Positions 33,062 to 45,261 of a stretch of 49,539 nucleotides of DNA are shown piece after piece. Within the stretch, counting starts at the first letter, position 1. Every line of letters begins with the position of its first letter. Source of the stretch: Mesaphorura yosii. Its lineage: Eukaryota > Arthropoda > Collembola > Poduromorpha > Tullbergiidae. The stretch spans positions 1 to 49,539 of the forward strand of contig WIXG01000486.1 of the NCBI GenBank assembly GCA_009869945.1. The letters run 5' to 3'. The notes beneath the pieces were generated by a model. That model searched no databases and had not been told where the DNA came from. It was given only the letters and a program-made list of their open reading frames with translations. A program made the translations under genes and the position numbers.

Positions 33062-34463
33062 CAGGGGTCTCTGAAGAGTAAGAAGCGAAATATCTAAAAG
33101 TTCTAAAATGAATTGTCAGCAGATTTTACTTTTTCGTTTTGCTGTACCATTAATTACATCACAAAAAAAGTTAATATAATTGACAAGACACAAGAAATCC
33201 TGCAGGCAATGGCCTGTATACAAATCCTTCGCCACAGTCCGTTCTCAAGTGGATTTTAATTATTTATCAACATGATTTATTTGCGGAGCTTTACTCAAAT
33301 TGCTCATTATAGTTATAGTAATGTTCGTAATCAGAACTGTTTTCAGTGTCAGAGGTGCGGAATTAATAGGTTCAGCTCTCAGCAATTCAGCACGTGATCA
33401 AGGACGAGAACTGGGCCATTGTTTTAGGAAATAATGTCGAGGTCTGGCGGACTGGAGAATCGCAGCCGTAATTAATAGCGAGCCTCAAGCTTCATCAAGG
33501 TTTTGCAGTATTTCCAAGGACACCATGATACAGACTCAAAGTAATGACCGGCTGATACACACGTGTATTTGGATGCGTGCTCAATAGATTCTGTGTCATG
33601 GTGATCAAGGCGGAGGAATTTCGGCGAGCGTGTCTGCGGCTGATTCTCTGAATGTCGTAATCCTACACGAAGCTGGCTTAATTACTGCAGTATTGCAGCA
33701 GAAACTGCGGGAAATACACGCATGACATCAGCCACTCCAAAGTAGAATTGCGCGATTCCCGAACGAGACCACACACGACTAAACAAAATGAAGTAATAAA
33801 TCTGAAGTGGCCCAGCACTGAATAAATGTCCCGTGCGCAGCTCGAAATGAATCTATCCCGAGTAAAACAGCAGTTACCACGACACCGTACCCACGTGCTG
33901 ACGTGTTCAACGTGTGTCCTGCATGAACTTTGGAATTTGTCAAATGTCATCATGATTTCACCAGCAACAAGCTTTAAGCACGTCTACACACATTGGCGGC
34001 GTTACTCAACGCAGCAGCAAGCGGCGGTGGTGGTGGCTACAAGCGAGTGGCGTAAAGATACGTTAAATTGATGACTGCGAATTGCAAAACTCCCTCAGGC
34101 TTACTAAACTGTACCTTGAATTTGTAAGCAAGAATTTCTCGGTTCAAGTTCGAGTTATCACCTGAACCTGAAACAATTGTTTCGCCCAGGCCGAGAATGC
34201 TATCAGTATGATTCCTATAAATCGTCTATTGTGAATGGGATTTAATTAAAACTGACTGTTGTCCTCAATCTGTCCTTTACATTTACACATGTGATGACGG
34301 CTTGAAAATGGATGGAATATTAATAATACTCTCCAGCAGTATATTCAAGCCTCAGTGCTAAACTGGCTGCGAGCACAGGCGAGAGCCCGATCGCCACGTG
34401 TCGACTTTTGTTACACCGCCGCCCCGTCAATCACAAATTAATCGTAGGATTTTCACTACTAAA
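33062..34463 (+). other. Intergenic, upstream of the SLC6 gene
   Basis: No recognised coding sequence, RNA or repeat. Short open frames around 33678-34071 lack any domain. Confidence 0.5.
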
Positions 34464-37343
34464 ATGAGCGCGGATAAAAGAAAGGTAAAACTTGAAAAAT
34501 GGCATGGCAACCTGAATTAAGATTTGTGCAGTTTTTTTTACTCGCGATCAACGATCTTCATTGCAGTCTGCCGAGGGTGGTCTCAGCAATCCTGCCTTCG
34601 TCTCGGACGAGTCTAAGGAAGCGAGTGCTCCTCCTCCAGCATATGACGGCTCTTTGAATTACAATGAAACTCCCGCCTCGCTGGAAGAAGGAGCCGCCCC
34701 CACCCGCGCCAACTGGGACAGCCCAATCGAATTCTTACTCTCATGCATCGCCATGTCGGTGGGGCTTGGGAATATTTGGAGGTTTGCCGCTTTTTTTGGA
34801 GTTTTTGCTACTATTTTCGAGCGTGCGAAATTCAAATTCTGCAGATTCCCCTTCACCGCCCTGGAAAACGGAGGAGGAGCCTTCTTAATCCCTTATCTTT
34901 GCGTCCTCATCCTGATAGGAAGGCCAATGTACTTTCTCGAAATGTGCCTCGGGCAGTTTTGCAGCAAGGGGAATGTGAAGGCTTGGAGGATGGCGCCGTT
35001 TTTCAAAGGTGGGGTGCGAGTTACCACGACAATTTTTGAATTTGTTTTTTTTAAATTGTTTGTTGTTTCTGCCTGAATTTGTTTTGTGCTGTCGTTTTTT
35101 TGTTTTTGAATTGTTTTCTTCTGCTGTTTTTGTCCTTTTTTGGAATTAAAAATAATTGTTTGGTCCCTGAGTGATGTCGCTGCGCGCGAAATGCGAGTAA
35201 GTTGACCCCCTCTACTATGTAGGAGTCGGCTACACCTCAACATTCGCCACGTTCGCAACCGTCACTTTCTACTCTGTCCTGATCGCCATAACAATCTGGT
35301 ACTTGATAGCATCGTTCAACAGTACGTTGCCATGGACTCAGTGCAAAGAAGAGTGGGTGGGTGGGAATTTGGATTTTTGCGAGAATGCGACGAGGGCGGC
35401 TCTTTACTTTATGTGAGCACCTTCATTGCGGTTAACAATACCCTAGTGAAAAAAATTGAATAGTTTTCTTGGCAATCACCTTAATTGGCCCACAGACACG
35501 ACGCAGTCCCCCAGAAGTTAACAATAGACGACGGCCTCGGAAAGCCAAATTGGAGACTCTCCCTAACACTAGCATTAGCCTGGATTCTAATCTGCGCCGC
35601 CCTCATAAAGGGTGTAAAATCCTCCGGCAAAGTTGCCTACGTAACAGCAATCTTCCCTTACATCGTCCTCTTCATCCTCCTCATCCGAGGAGTTACACTC
35701 ACCGGCGCCGGGAAAGGGATTGAAAAGTTCTTCAAGCCCGAGTGGAAGAAATTGTATGATTTGAAGGTGTGGTACGCTGCGGTTGGGCAATGTTTTTTTT
35801 CACTGAGTGTTGGATTTGGACCGATCGTCATGTTTAGCTCTTATAACCCTTTTAGGCATAACGTGGCGAGGTGAGTTGTGAATTGGAAGGATTTAATTGG
35901 CACTCTGACTCTCCCTTAATTTTAATTCTCCTAATTCAGAGATGCCCTGATCATCTCGTTTATGGACACTTTCACGAGTTTACTCGCGGGAATCACGATT
36001 TTCAGTATCCTTGGAAACCTTTCTCATCGGACTGGTGAGAAATAACAAAGTCAAGTTATCGAATCCATGACAGCAAGCTTTGTTATGACGTAGGACTCGA
36101 GATCGAGGAACTCACGACAGGAGGAGCCGGTTTAGCTTTCATTGCGTACCCCTCAGCAATTGCTTCCTTCGACTGGGCCCCTCAACTCTTTGCCGTCTTG
36201 TTTTTCCTCATGTTGCTCACACTCGGGCTCGGGAGTGCTACGTCATTGGCGGGTGAGTTCAAAAACTCATAACGGCGTTCCCCGAGTGATGTCTCTGCGC
36301 GCGCGAAGAGCGAGTGAGGAGTTCTTTTTCGGATTACTATGGCAATTCTTGACTTGCTTTTTTCTCCACTTTCTGGGAATTCCCCCTTACTCGCCTTCCG
36401 TGCACAGCGGAATTGTTCCAAAAGCTTCCCCAAGTGATGCCCCTTCCGCGCCCTGCATGGAGGGCGAGTGAGGTGACCCTCTCTATCTTTTTAAAGGCGG
36501 AGTCATAACAATCATCTGCGACGCGTTCACACAACTGAAGACGTGGCAGGTCACGATCGGAGTGTGCTTGGCGGGCTATTTGTTTGGACTGATGTACATC
36601 ACGCCTGGTGGGTTACACATTCTTGACTTGGTGGATAATTTTGCTGCGACGTTTGTGAGTTTCTTTCACTGCCACTGAGGACTAATTACGAGGTTCCCTT
36701 GACGACCCTGCTCGTACACTCGCAGGTCATCTACGTCACCTCTATGGTCGAAGTGGGCGCAATAGCCTACATCTACGGCCTTAACAACTTCTGCAACGAT
36801 ATCGAGTTTATGCTCAAGCAGAAAGTCAATCCTTACTATAAAATCTGCTGGGGGTTGATCATCCCAATTGGGCTCTTCGCTATACTTATTTACTGGGCCG
36901 TGACGTACGAGTCGCCCATACCGGTAGGGCCCCCACCCCCGGAAGGGGATGGGGCAGGCTATACTAAACTGTCACAGGGTGGGTTAATTTCGTCTTAAAT
37001 TTTATTGCAAGAGGATGGTTCTAATTTACTGGGCCGTTTCCGCAGTTTGTGCGTGGCTCCTCTCTGGTCTCTCGCTTTCAATGATCTTGTTTTTTGGACT
37101 GCACTCAACCTATAAGAGTAAAGGATTTGGGATTGTTGAGGTAAGTGGTACAGCACTTCAGAAGAGTGTTTCATGTACTTGAAGATGTGCTCGTGTCTTT
37201 CGTTTGTAATGAAATATTTTTCACGAATTTGCCCATTTCCACTGTCTTAGAAATTCAAAAACTCCCTCCAACCTCGACCAGACTGGGGACCAATGGACCC
37301 GAAGATTAAAGCCGAGTGGATCGAGTGGAAGAAGCAGCGTTAA
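34464..37343 (+). CDS. SLC6 sodium-dependent amino-acid/neurotransmitter transporter (NAAT-like)
   Basis: Eleven exons join in phase to 605 residues: 34464-34484, 34567-34781, 34845-35008, 35223-35412, 35496-35870, 35940-36034, 36094-36252, 36497-36654, 36726-36978, 37046-37140, 37251-37343. TM1 carries the SLC6 signature SVGLGNIWRFPFTALENGGG, which includes the Na+/substrate-site unwound region. GRPMYFLEMCLGQF follows, then a large extracellular loop with an NST glycosylation site and two cysteines (TQCKEEW, DFCENAT). Later helices carry FFSLSVGFGPIVMFSSYN (TM6) and a TM8 ending LGLGSATSLAG. It would import an amino acid or related amine with Na+ at the plasma membrane. The insect nutrient amino-acid transporters (NAAT, B0AT-like) are the nearest group in pattern; the exact substrate is unknown. 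Introns 3 and 7 contain the repeat family. Confidence 0.93.
35011..35222 (+). repeat. Intron-associated repeat in SLC6 intron 3
   Basis: Head GCGAGTTACCACGACAATTT at 35016-35035, just after the donor; tail at 35166-35222: CTGAGTGATGTCGCTGCGCG, then GCGAGTAAGTTGACCCCC, then TCTACTATGTAG. The final AG is the splice acceptor. The T-rich middle resembles an expanded GAATTGTTTGG segment. Confidence 0.8.
36253..36496 (+). repeat. Intron-associated repeats filling SLC6 intron 7
   Basis: Copy one at 36272-36320: CCCCGAGTGATGTCTCTGCG, then GCGAGTGAGGAG. Copy two from 36330: GGATTACTATGGCAATTC, a middle section, then CAAGTGATGCCCCTTCCGCG near 36430, GGGCGAGTGAGGTGACCC, and TCTATCTTTTTAAAG supplying the acceptor. 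An inverted TTACTCGCC lies at 36390-36398. Confidence 0.8.
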
Positions 37344-37718
37344 TAAATCATTAAGTGCTAAATTACCGTGGGAACGTGATTCGTTTTTGTAATAATTTGA
37401 TTGGTCATCGTCTGTCGTCCATTATTGTACTTCAATTATGTTGCTATGCCTGAAATGTTTGCTCTTGCAATGGTGCAGAATATTATGTACAAAGACTGGG
37501 TTCAGGTTCAGGTGGCGGTGTGAGTAATTGCTTTCTGTATCCAGGTATTCTTTATTAGTGTCTTGAGACATTGCATCAAGGAACTCTGATAGCATGGAAA
37601 TTAAATATGGACACTATTTTACTTTGCATAAACTAAGAATGTTAAAATTTGGTCTTAATTTTATTTGAATTATAATTTATTGAAGTCAATTTAAAACTCA
37701 AGTCCATAATAATAAAAT

Positions 37719-38916
37719 TTAGAAATTTTTCATCTCAAAGCATAAATTCGATACACAACGGTTGTGCTTTGCCAACACGTGCAAAATCAGACCCAGTACA
37801 ATGATTACGAGTATCACGGCCCCAGGAAGTGCTAACCAGTCCCAACCAAATTTTAGTACCAAAAAAGTCCCTCCAACAACCGCTGCCAGAACTGGTACAA
37901 CTAATGGTACAAAACAAAGGAACAAAATCAGGGCGTCCGGGAATGGTTTGAGGCGACCAACATTCCTTGTAAATACGGAGTAACAAAGCCAGGCTGAGAA
38001 TGAACCCACGTAATGAACGTCGTCAGGAAGGGTGCACTTATGAGTGTTGTCCAAATACTGTTTAAGATTGAAAGAGTGAGACAGAATTTTGTCATCTTCA
38101 TCACCGGAGGTTAATAAAGGAGTTTTGTTATTTTCTCGGTCGTTGGCGTTGGAAGCACGTCCATTTGTCTTACAAAGGTCATTATGTAGTTCAAAGTCAA
38201 TTGCAAGGTCAACACATACTTCGAGTAGAAAAGAACCCAATCTGATAAGTACAACTGTAAGCATAACTGTTGTATCATGACCAGATCGTGATTCTATATC
38301 CCAGAAGATTAGTGTGAAGTACAGGACGTAGAGTACAGCGCCAATGTAAACACTTAATCTCTGTAGAATCCAGTATGAATGCATAAAGACCAGGACGTCA
38401 TAGAATGCTTCCAGCCCAAAGATTGCATACAACTTGATATCTTCATCTGTTGGTGCATGAATCGTCCCGTCCACGATGCTCAGGGCGATTAAAAGAACAA
38501 AGGAGAAGTTGTCAACAAGGTGAAAGATTTTGTACAGGAAATTCATGGCACGAAATTTTGGCGTTGTGAAAAGATCCAGGATTAGATCTTGTGCATCATC
38601 CTTCATGTTTGAGTTTGGCCGTGCATCCTTGCCTTTAGCGGTACCAACATTTCGGAATCCATAGATACGATTGTCGTGGAGTAACCACCAAATGCCAGCT
38701 GCATGCATACTCATTAGCACTGAATTCTGGTTGTTATGCTGGACAAATGGTCCGTGGTGACTTTGAGGTGGCGATGGTCGCTGTTGCTGCTCCATGTCTT
38801 CGTCTCCCAGACTTTGGTTTCTATGAGTAAACAGGGTAATAAAATCAAAGTGGGGTTTGGTTAATCAATCATTATGGTAATTAAGTGGGATACCTTTGTG
38901 TCTCAAGTGTCGTCAT
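37719..38916 (-). CDS. Multi-pass membrane protein, unknown family
   Basis: A 23-base first exon (38916-38894, encoding MTTLETQ and part of the next codon) joins through a GTATCC/CATAG intron to 38820-37719, giving 374 residues. Without the first exon the frame would start at an internal Met (MEQQQRPSPPQSHHG). Cytosolic-looking N-terminus, then TM-like segments near residues 112-132, 140-160, 165-185, 195-215, 285-310 and 315-350, with an acidic loop (LLTSGDEDDKI). A six-helix layout with no signature I recognise. Its 3' end faces the 3' end of the SLC6 gene 375 bases away. Confidence 0.7.
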
Positions 38917-40136
38917 GTTCTTGTATCAATTAAGCTGCAAATTTTCAGCCGGTTTGATTTTTTCTACGTTTACACACTCTCATGCGTTTGTAACCGATTA
39001 CTGACTGTTGCCATAGAAAGAAACGCATTCCCGTTGTTTGTGACAATTTATAACCGATAAGCAAAGCAAAAAGCTCATTCTAATGAGCTATTCTCATGAG
39101 AACCAGGCACCTGGAGCAGTGATTCAAATATTTGTGGAATTGAGTTGACTCATGCATGTTGATGCTTTTTTTATTTCATTCATTTCTTTTCTATCCCTTG
39201 TAATAACTTTCATTATCGGTGCGCGTCTATGGCAATAAGCACTTCGTTCTTATAATCTTATCAATGACTGATTAAAGCAGGGCACTTAATGGCATTTGTC
39301 GGATGGATTTATCACAGCAGTACAATAGCACCAGATGTTGTTCGAGGTTGCAGCGGGGAACAAACGAGGTTTATTACGAACTCGTGTCCCGTGAACTATT
39401 TTGTTCTATCAGTAATACAGCAACTGCATAACGGATAAATAAATTGTCGCCATTTTTCGCTGTGACCCGAAGTAGTTGGAATAGAAACTTGTTGGAGCCC
39501 TAACAGAAACTGATTTTCTGATTCTGCTGTCTGCTGCTACTCTCTGAAGAGCTACCAACTCGGCCATTCAGGATTTCGCTCGATTTCACTTTCTTTGCAA
39601 TCAAATGAAGGGAGTCTGAATTAAAGGCAAGGCAGCCCGTGAGAGCTGAACCACTTTTGTGGGCACTGATCCTGGGTTCGCTTCGTCGTTCAATCATTGT
39701 AATGGAATCGCTCTATAAACTATTGATTCTGGTCAGTAAATGGTGGGTGAAACCATTTACCGATACGGCTGCTACATTCTGTAGCTCTCAGCCAGGACTC
39801 ATACTTAAATCTCAAATGCAAAATAATTTAGAAGTGACTCTATTGATGAAATGAAATGCTTCGAGTGAACCATAGCAACTGTTTCTATTTTAACAACCAT
39901 TTCTTCAACTTATGTTTGTCGATAGGATAGTCAGAGTGTATTTGGCTTATTGTCGCTTGATTTGACCGCTAATGCATTGCACTGCCGTACGAGCGTCTGT
40001 CCAGATATCTTCTTCAACTATGCATGGACTTTGACTCCAAACTGCGCCACGGGGTGAACTGAGGTCAGAGGGCAGGACCTCCTCAAGACTGCACACAATT
40101 CTCCCAACTTTCAACTAAAATTAAATCAAACACAGA
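38917..40136. other. Intergenic, no recognised gene
   Basis: AT-rich with a short random-looking open frame at 39639-39854. It should contain promoters for the divergent membrane protein and the mucin-like gene, but no motif can be singled out. Confidence 0.5.
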
Positions 40137-41109
40137 ATGGACACCAAAATATATGCACTTGTCTCACTCGCTGCTGCAGTTTTATTCCTTGGGGCGTCAA
40201 CTGGTAAGAACTGGCAAATTTTAGTGACAGAGTATTCAAATACTACTATGGCAACTTGTCTTCACAGTGCAAGGAGAGGACGGATGTCCGGATTCGAGTG
40301 GAGGTTGCGTCCAAAAGTGTGGACCCCAAGGCGGCAGGTGTGAAAGGCGTTGGTATAGATGGAATTATAGATGGAGGTGTGAGTGCATGCCATGTTCTGG
40401 AGCTCTTTTTATTGGAGCATGTATAGGGGTGGATGAGCCTATCACGACCACGATTAGTACAAGTACAGCAAAGCCAATCACCACGACTACAACGACCAGT
40501 ACAGCAAAGCCAATCACCACGACTACAACGACCAGTACAGCAAAGCCAATCACCACGACTACAATGACCAGTACAGCAAAGCCAATCACCATAACTACAA
40601 CAACAAGTACAGCAGAGCCAATCACCACGACTACAACAACCAGTACAGCAAAGCCTTCGACTACTTCGGCGACAACCACGACGACTGCGGCGCCTGCTTT
40701 AACTCTCCCGGAACCAAATCTTGTCTGTGGTAGCTCCAGCAGGACTACCACTCGCCGCCCCATTCCGGACCCGTACTCATGCAAACACTATTTCCTTTGC
40801 AGCGGCCGCAAAAAGGAGAGGAGGAGCTGTGGTTATAACCTACAATTCAACCCGCGCACTCTAAAGTGCAGTCCAACGTTGGAGGTGGGGTGTAAACTGC
40901 AGTACGGGTTCGACTTGGACGGTGCACCCAATTGCAGGGGTGGGAGGCGAAGTCTGTTGCCGGACCAGGAAACATGTACCAGCTTTATGGTCTGCTACAG
41001 GGGGAGCAGGGCAAAGGGGAAGGGTTGCAAGGATGGGCAGCAGTTCAATCCGGTCACTAGCCGATGTGAACATGAAAAGAACGTCCAGTGCCGGACCAAG
41101 TACAACTAA
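40137..41109 (+). CDS. Mucin-like peritrophin with two CBM14 chitin-binding domains
   Basis: Exon 1 (40137-40203) carries the signal peptide (MDTKIYALVSLAAAVLFLG). Exon 2 (40268-41109) follows in phase; total 302 residues. After the signal a short Cys-rich module (CPDSSGGCVQKCGPQGGRC) precedes a Thr-rich linker of six 12-residue repeats (ITTTTTTSTAKP), probably heavily O-glycosylated. Two CBM14/peritrophin-A-like domains follow: CKHYFLCSGRKKERRSCG with FNPRTLKC, and TCTSFMVCYRGSRAKGKGC with FNPVTSRC. Known: such proteins bind chitin in the peritrophic matrix or cuticle. AATAAA-like and polyA signals are not obvious. Confidence 0.88.
40441..40656 (+). repeat. 36-bp tandem repeat, six copies
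   Basis: Six units of exactly 36 bases, in frame, encode the Thr-rich mucin linker. Units 2 and 3 are identical, and units 1, 4, 5 and 6 differ by a few substitutions. The strict phase suggests length variation by unequal exchange. Confidence 0.95.
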
Positions 41110-41603
41110 ATACAAGTTGAGGGCCGGATTACCGCATTCTCTTGCGAATGCAAATTTTTCATTTGCACTTACTTGCTTTAATGCCCGTCTCGCTGAGCTT
41201 CAACGACTGTTTAGCATAATAAACACATATTCTTTGAGAGGAGTCTCATCGGCACTTAATCATGCTGGAGTTGGTCAGTCGACAGATCGAGCGCACCGAG
41301 AATTGAGCACCGACTTGCGTCACTCCGATAACGAACACTTGTTCCAATCGTGTATAAGCACACAACTGAGCATTGAAGTCCCACGTCCTGTTTACCTTCA
41401 ATTGTATACTTGTGTATTCATCGGTCAAATGATAACGATGAGATTAATAGTACATTCTGGACACATGCAAATCCTAGAGATGATGCAAAGAGATGTGCCA
41501 AGTTCTTCCCAATCAAAATCAAATGCATATGGAAGTGTGGTGCGGAAGCTCGAATTACTCCTGCACAATCATTAGTGCAGTTTTCGTGATCGCTTATCCA
41601 CAC

Positions 41604-43755
41604 ATGGAGCAGCTCCGGCTCCCAGAACTGTTGGTGTTCTTGGCAGCGGCTCTTGGCTTCTCCAAAATTGTGTGCATCTCTAGTGCATTGAACACGAAAG
41701 ACGAGTACGAAAAATGTGCGGGACACTGGAAGGGGAAAAACAGTAGTGACATAGTAGCTGTACATGATCCTACCTCCCCTAAAAGTGGGTTTCACCCTCT
41801 GCCATGCACACGAGACATCGACTGCCAATCGTCTCTCGGGTCGCTTTCCCAATGCAACCGGGAAACATGCACTTGTGAATGCTTACGACACACTTCGGTG
41901 GAAGTGATCGGTGGAGATGGAGTCGCCGTAAGGACCGTACGGTGGCTTGCGGGGCGCTGCTACGTTCAAGTGAGACTTGGGGAGGAGTGTAAGGACACGG
42001 TAGAATGTTGGTCAATTCCTGGGTCGGCAACTTGTGACAGATCTGCCGAGGACGAGGTAGATGCAGGAGTATGTGAGTGCTTTATAGGCCAGGCGCGTGA
42101 CTCCTCTTGCGTACGGAGCCCAATTGTTCTGGGTATTCAGTGCTCAAACGATGACGACTGTACATCGATAGACGAAGGGACTGCATGTGACTCCGTGACT
42201 AGGACATGCGCGTGCAGGAGCGACAGGGGGGATTTGAATGGTTGGTGTTGGAAACGGATTCAGCCCAGAGAGGAATCTTGTTTGGCGGACGAGGAGTGTA
42301 AGCTTGCGATGGGACCACATGCCTGGTGTGAGCTGGACATTTCCGAACAGCTAACGCCAATAGATTCGTCTTTTGAGGACAAAGGAATCTGCGTCTGTGA
42401 CTACAACAGTTTTCTCGATAACCGGACAGGAACTTGTGTGGAGAACGCGCACTTACCGGCGAAGAACCGACTACCAGATTCTGAAGCTGAGGCGAGCAAG
42501 GCCGCCTGGACCCTGCCAACAGTAATTATTCTCACCATCTCCCTCATCATCGTAGGACTCATCATTATGATGGTGATGGTGTGCTTCAAGCGGGCGCGAA
42601 GAGAGCCGGTTCGAGTTGAGTTGCCCGCCTCCGACCACTCCAGCAGTGTTTCTGAACCGCCACCGCTGCTTCCGACTTCAGCTTCAGCCAACCTGCGCCC
42701 GTGGGAAGTGGCCGAGGAAGACTTCACAATCGACCGTAGTGAAGCAGGTAAACTTGGAGAAGGACGTGGTGGAGTGGTGTGCCGTGGCCACTTCAACCGG
42801 TCTTCTATGCCGGTGGCTGTCAAAACAAATCGAGACCTTGAGTCCTCAGAAATCTTTCTACGAGCCATTTTGGAGGAGGCAAGAGTCATGTCTTATCTGG
42901 GTCAACATACAAATGTAGTCCAGTTTATCGGGGTTTGTCAACCTACGCGTGGCAGCGGTAAGTTTTGCTAAACCATTGGCTTGATTAAGGTGTTATTAAC
43001 TCCCCCCCTTTTGCTTGCATTTCGCAGGCCATGTGTATCTTCTGAGCGAACTGTGCCCTTTGGGCTCGCTTGAGTCTTTCCTTCGGCGTAACCGGCACAG
43101 GTTTGACTTTTGGAGCAGTCGGTCTAACCCAGGGACACGGTTCAGCCCATCCCACCAACACCAATTACCTGCTGATAAAATTTCCGACTGCTTAAGTGAG
43201 AATAACCTCTCATTTCCAATTCTGTACCTCTGGGCTTTCCAAATCGCTTCCGCCATGGAGTATGTCTCTGCACGGAAAGTGATTCACTCCGATTTGGCCA
43301 CACGAAACATTCTCCTTGCATCTCTCACTTGCGTTAAGCTCACAGACTTTGGTCTCTCCCGACGCCTCTACGATTGCTACACGTATGTCGGAGCTGAACC
43401 CAAATGCTTGCCTTGGAAGTGGTTGGACTATGATGCACTCAAATTCAACATGTTCACGACGGGGACGGATGTCTGGAGTTTTGGAGTGGCGTTGTGGGAA
43501 ATTTGGACACTTGGCGATATACCTTACCCTGGCCACACTTTATGCACTAATTTTATGAGCCAGCTGTTGAGTGGGCTTCACCCCAGTCGGCCTACGGCGG
43601 CCTCTGATGAAGTATACCAGCTCATGCTCTGCTGTTGGGAAACGGACAAGAGGGAAAGACCAAGTTTCAGGTGGTTGAAGGAGCAGCTGGGGAACCTCAT
43701 GCAGAGGATAAACGGACACGAGCAGGATGAGACGGGTTACCTTCTACCAGTATGA
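41604..43755 (+). CDS. Receptor tyrosine kinase with Cys-rich ectodomain and atypical kinase motifs
   Basis: Exons 41604-42957 and 43028-43755 (GTAAGT/CGCAG) encode 693 residues. The start at 41604 is preferred because it places a signal peptide first (MEQLRLPELLVFLAAALGFS). The ectodomain has about 28 cysteines in EGF/EB-like spacing (CNRETCTCEC, CECFIGQARDSSC), TM at about 303-327, then a kinase domain: LGEGRGGVV (384), VAVK with Lys407, a long polar kinase insert, IHSDLATRNIL with Asp540, DFG at Asp558. The catalytic HRD is HSD, and the usual PVKWMAPE is PWKWLDYDAL, so the APE motif is lost. DVWSFGVALWEIWTLG and a C-lobe end follow. Split-kinase type (PDGFR/VEGFR/FGFR-like). Lys, both Asp and the Gly loop are present, so catalysis is possible, but activation-loop control must differ. 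Ligand unknown. Confidence 0.88.
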
Positions 43756-45261
43756 AATGAAACAATAAACTAGCATCTTTGCTTTTATTGTTTTCTTACT
43801 TGTAGGTTAGCTTTATTTAGAGGCTTTATTGAGAATCCGAGACTTGGCTATGGTCAAGGGCTCTTTCTGGCACCTCTCCTCACTTAACACAAATATTAAG
43901 TAAAACTATGAATTTTATAAATCCTATTTGAAGAGACCACATCTGACACAAGCTTCGTGCACAACGCATGGGCCCGTTACTCATTTCCCAATCTTTTTCA
44001 AATAATTTTGGTGACGGCGCGGGGCAGTCTTTGTGTATTCTCACTTGAGTTTCTCTAACAGAAGAAATAAAAACTATGAACTTGAGATTTGTGATCGCCC
44101 AAGCAAGCGCGATCAGAAATTATGTCCATGGGCATTGATGTTAGCCAAAGCACGGCCCAGCCCCATTTCATCATTATTGCCAGCGGCATACAGTCCCTTC
44201 CATTTTCCCCAGGTCTGAAGCTGATGTCTAGCCCATGGCACCATTCACGAGTCCCTTTTCAGTCCATAAATTTGACCTTCGCATGACACGACTTCCTCTA
44301 GAAACGCACCTCCTTTGAAAGACCTTGTGCCGCGTCATTGGATCCTTTTTCTACTTTCGCGGAGTTATGCGTTGTTTTGATTTTAGTAACCGGTTGGTCA
44401 AGAATATTGTAGCTCCTCGTCAATTCATTCTATGGGAAAAGCCCATAAACAGTTCCTGTCTAGCATACATTTGCTTCCAGCATTATGCAAAATGCTGGAA
44501 CGAGTTATCGATTTGCTGCTAGTATTCAAAATTTTATAAATTCGGAACCTAGGCAGATGAGAAATCAATAAACTTAGTTTTTCCCACTCAAACTTTAGTC
44601 AAAAGACGTAATTGTGTTTTGTCTCATTTTATCTCATAAATATCTTCTTTGTGTCTAAAAATAAGAAATTCCGTCCCAATTGCCTGGCGAATAATAAAGT
44701 AGGCTAAGCATACAAATAACTGGTAAAATACATTTTCCATGAGTTTCCAGTGAAACTTGGCCATCATTCAAAATTATGGCCCAATTATGAGTACGTAGCA
44801 AGTACAGCAAGAATGAGAATTTCCAAGTAAAGTGTCACACTTACTAAATCATATGCTGGTACGCAGCATTAGGTAACCTAACCTAGGCTTGCTTGATTTT
44901 CATGCATATTTTTGGCGAAAAATGGCACACAATTCTTATTCTGGTTTTGTGCTGTCGGAAGGCTAACTGCGCGTTGCTCGCAAAAGAAATCTGTTGCCGT
45001 ATTTGTACTGCATGTTCACAGCAATTTACCCCGGATACGGCTCAGCATTTTCACTTCGTGTTTACGCAGATTACGTACTCTCGCTGGCTTTATTTAGATA
45101 TTGGCACTCTGATGGACCTGCTTGAGTATAATAAAATGAGAAAATGATCCACGTCAACAAATACTTTAAACTCTACAGATTTATTGCTAGCATTTAAAAA
45201 TTTATAAATTCGAATCCAGGGAGACAAAAAAATTCCATAAAGTTAGTCGCCTTTCCAAATT
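43756..45261. other. Intergenic, mostly unrecognised
   Basis: AATAAA just after the kinase gene (about 43764). A block near 44517-44590 (ATTTTATAAATTCGGA, then ATAAACTTAGTTTTTCCC) resembles 45187-45258 (ATTTATAAATTCGAA, then ATAAAGTTAGTCGCC), the 3' flank of the kelch gene, suggesting a local duplication. No gene found. Confidence 0.45.
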
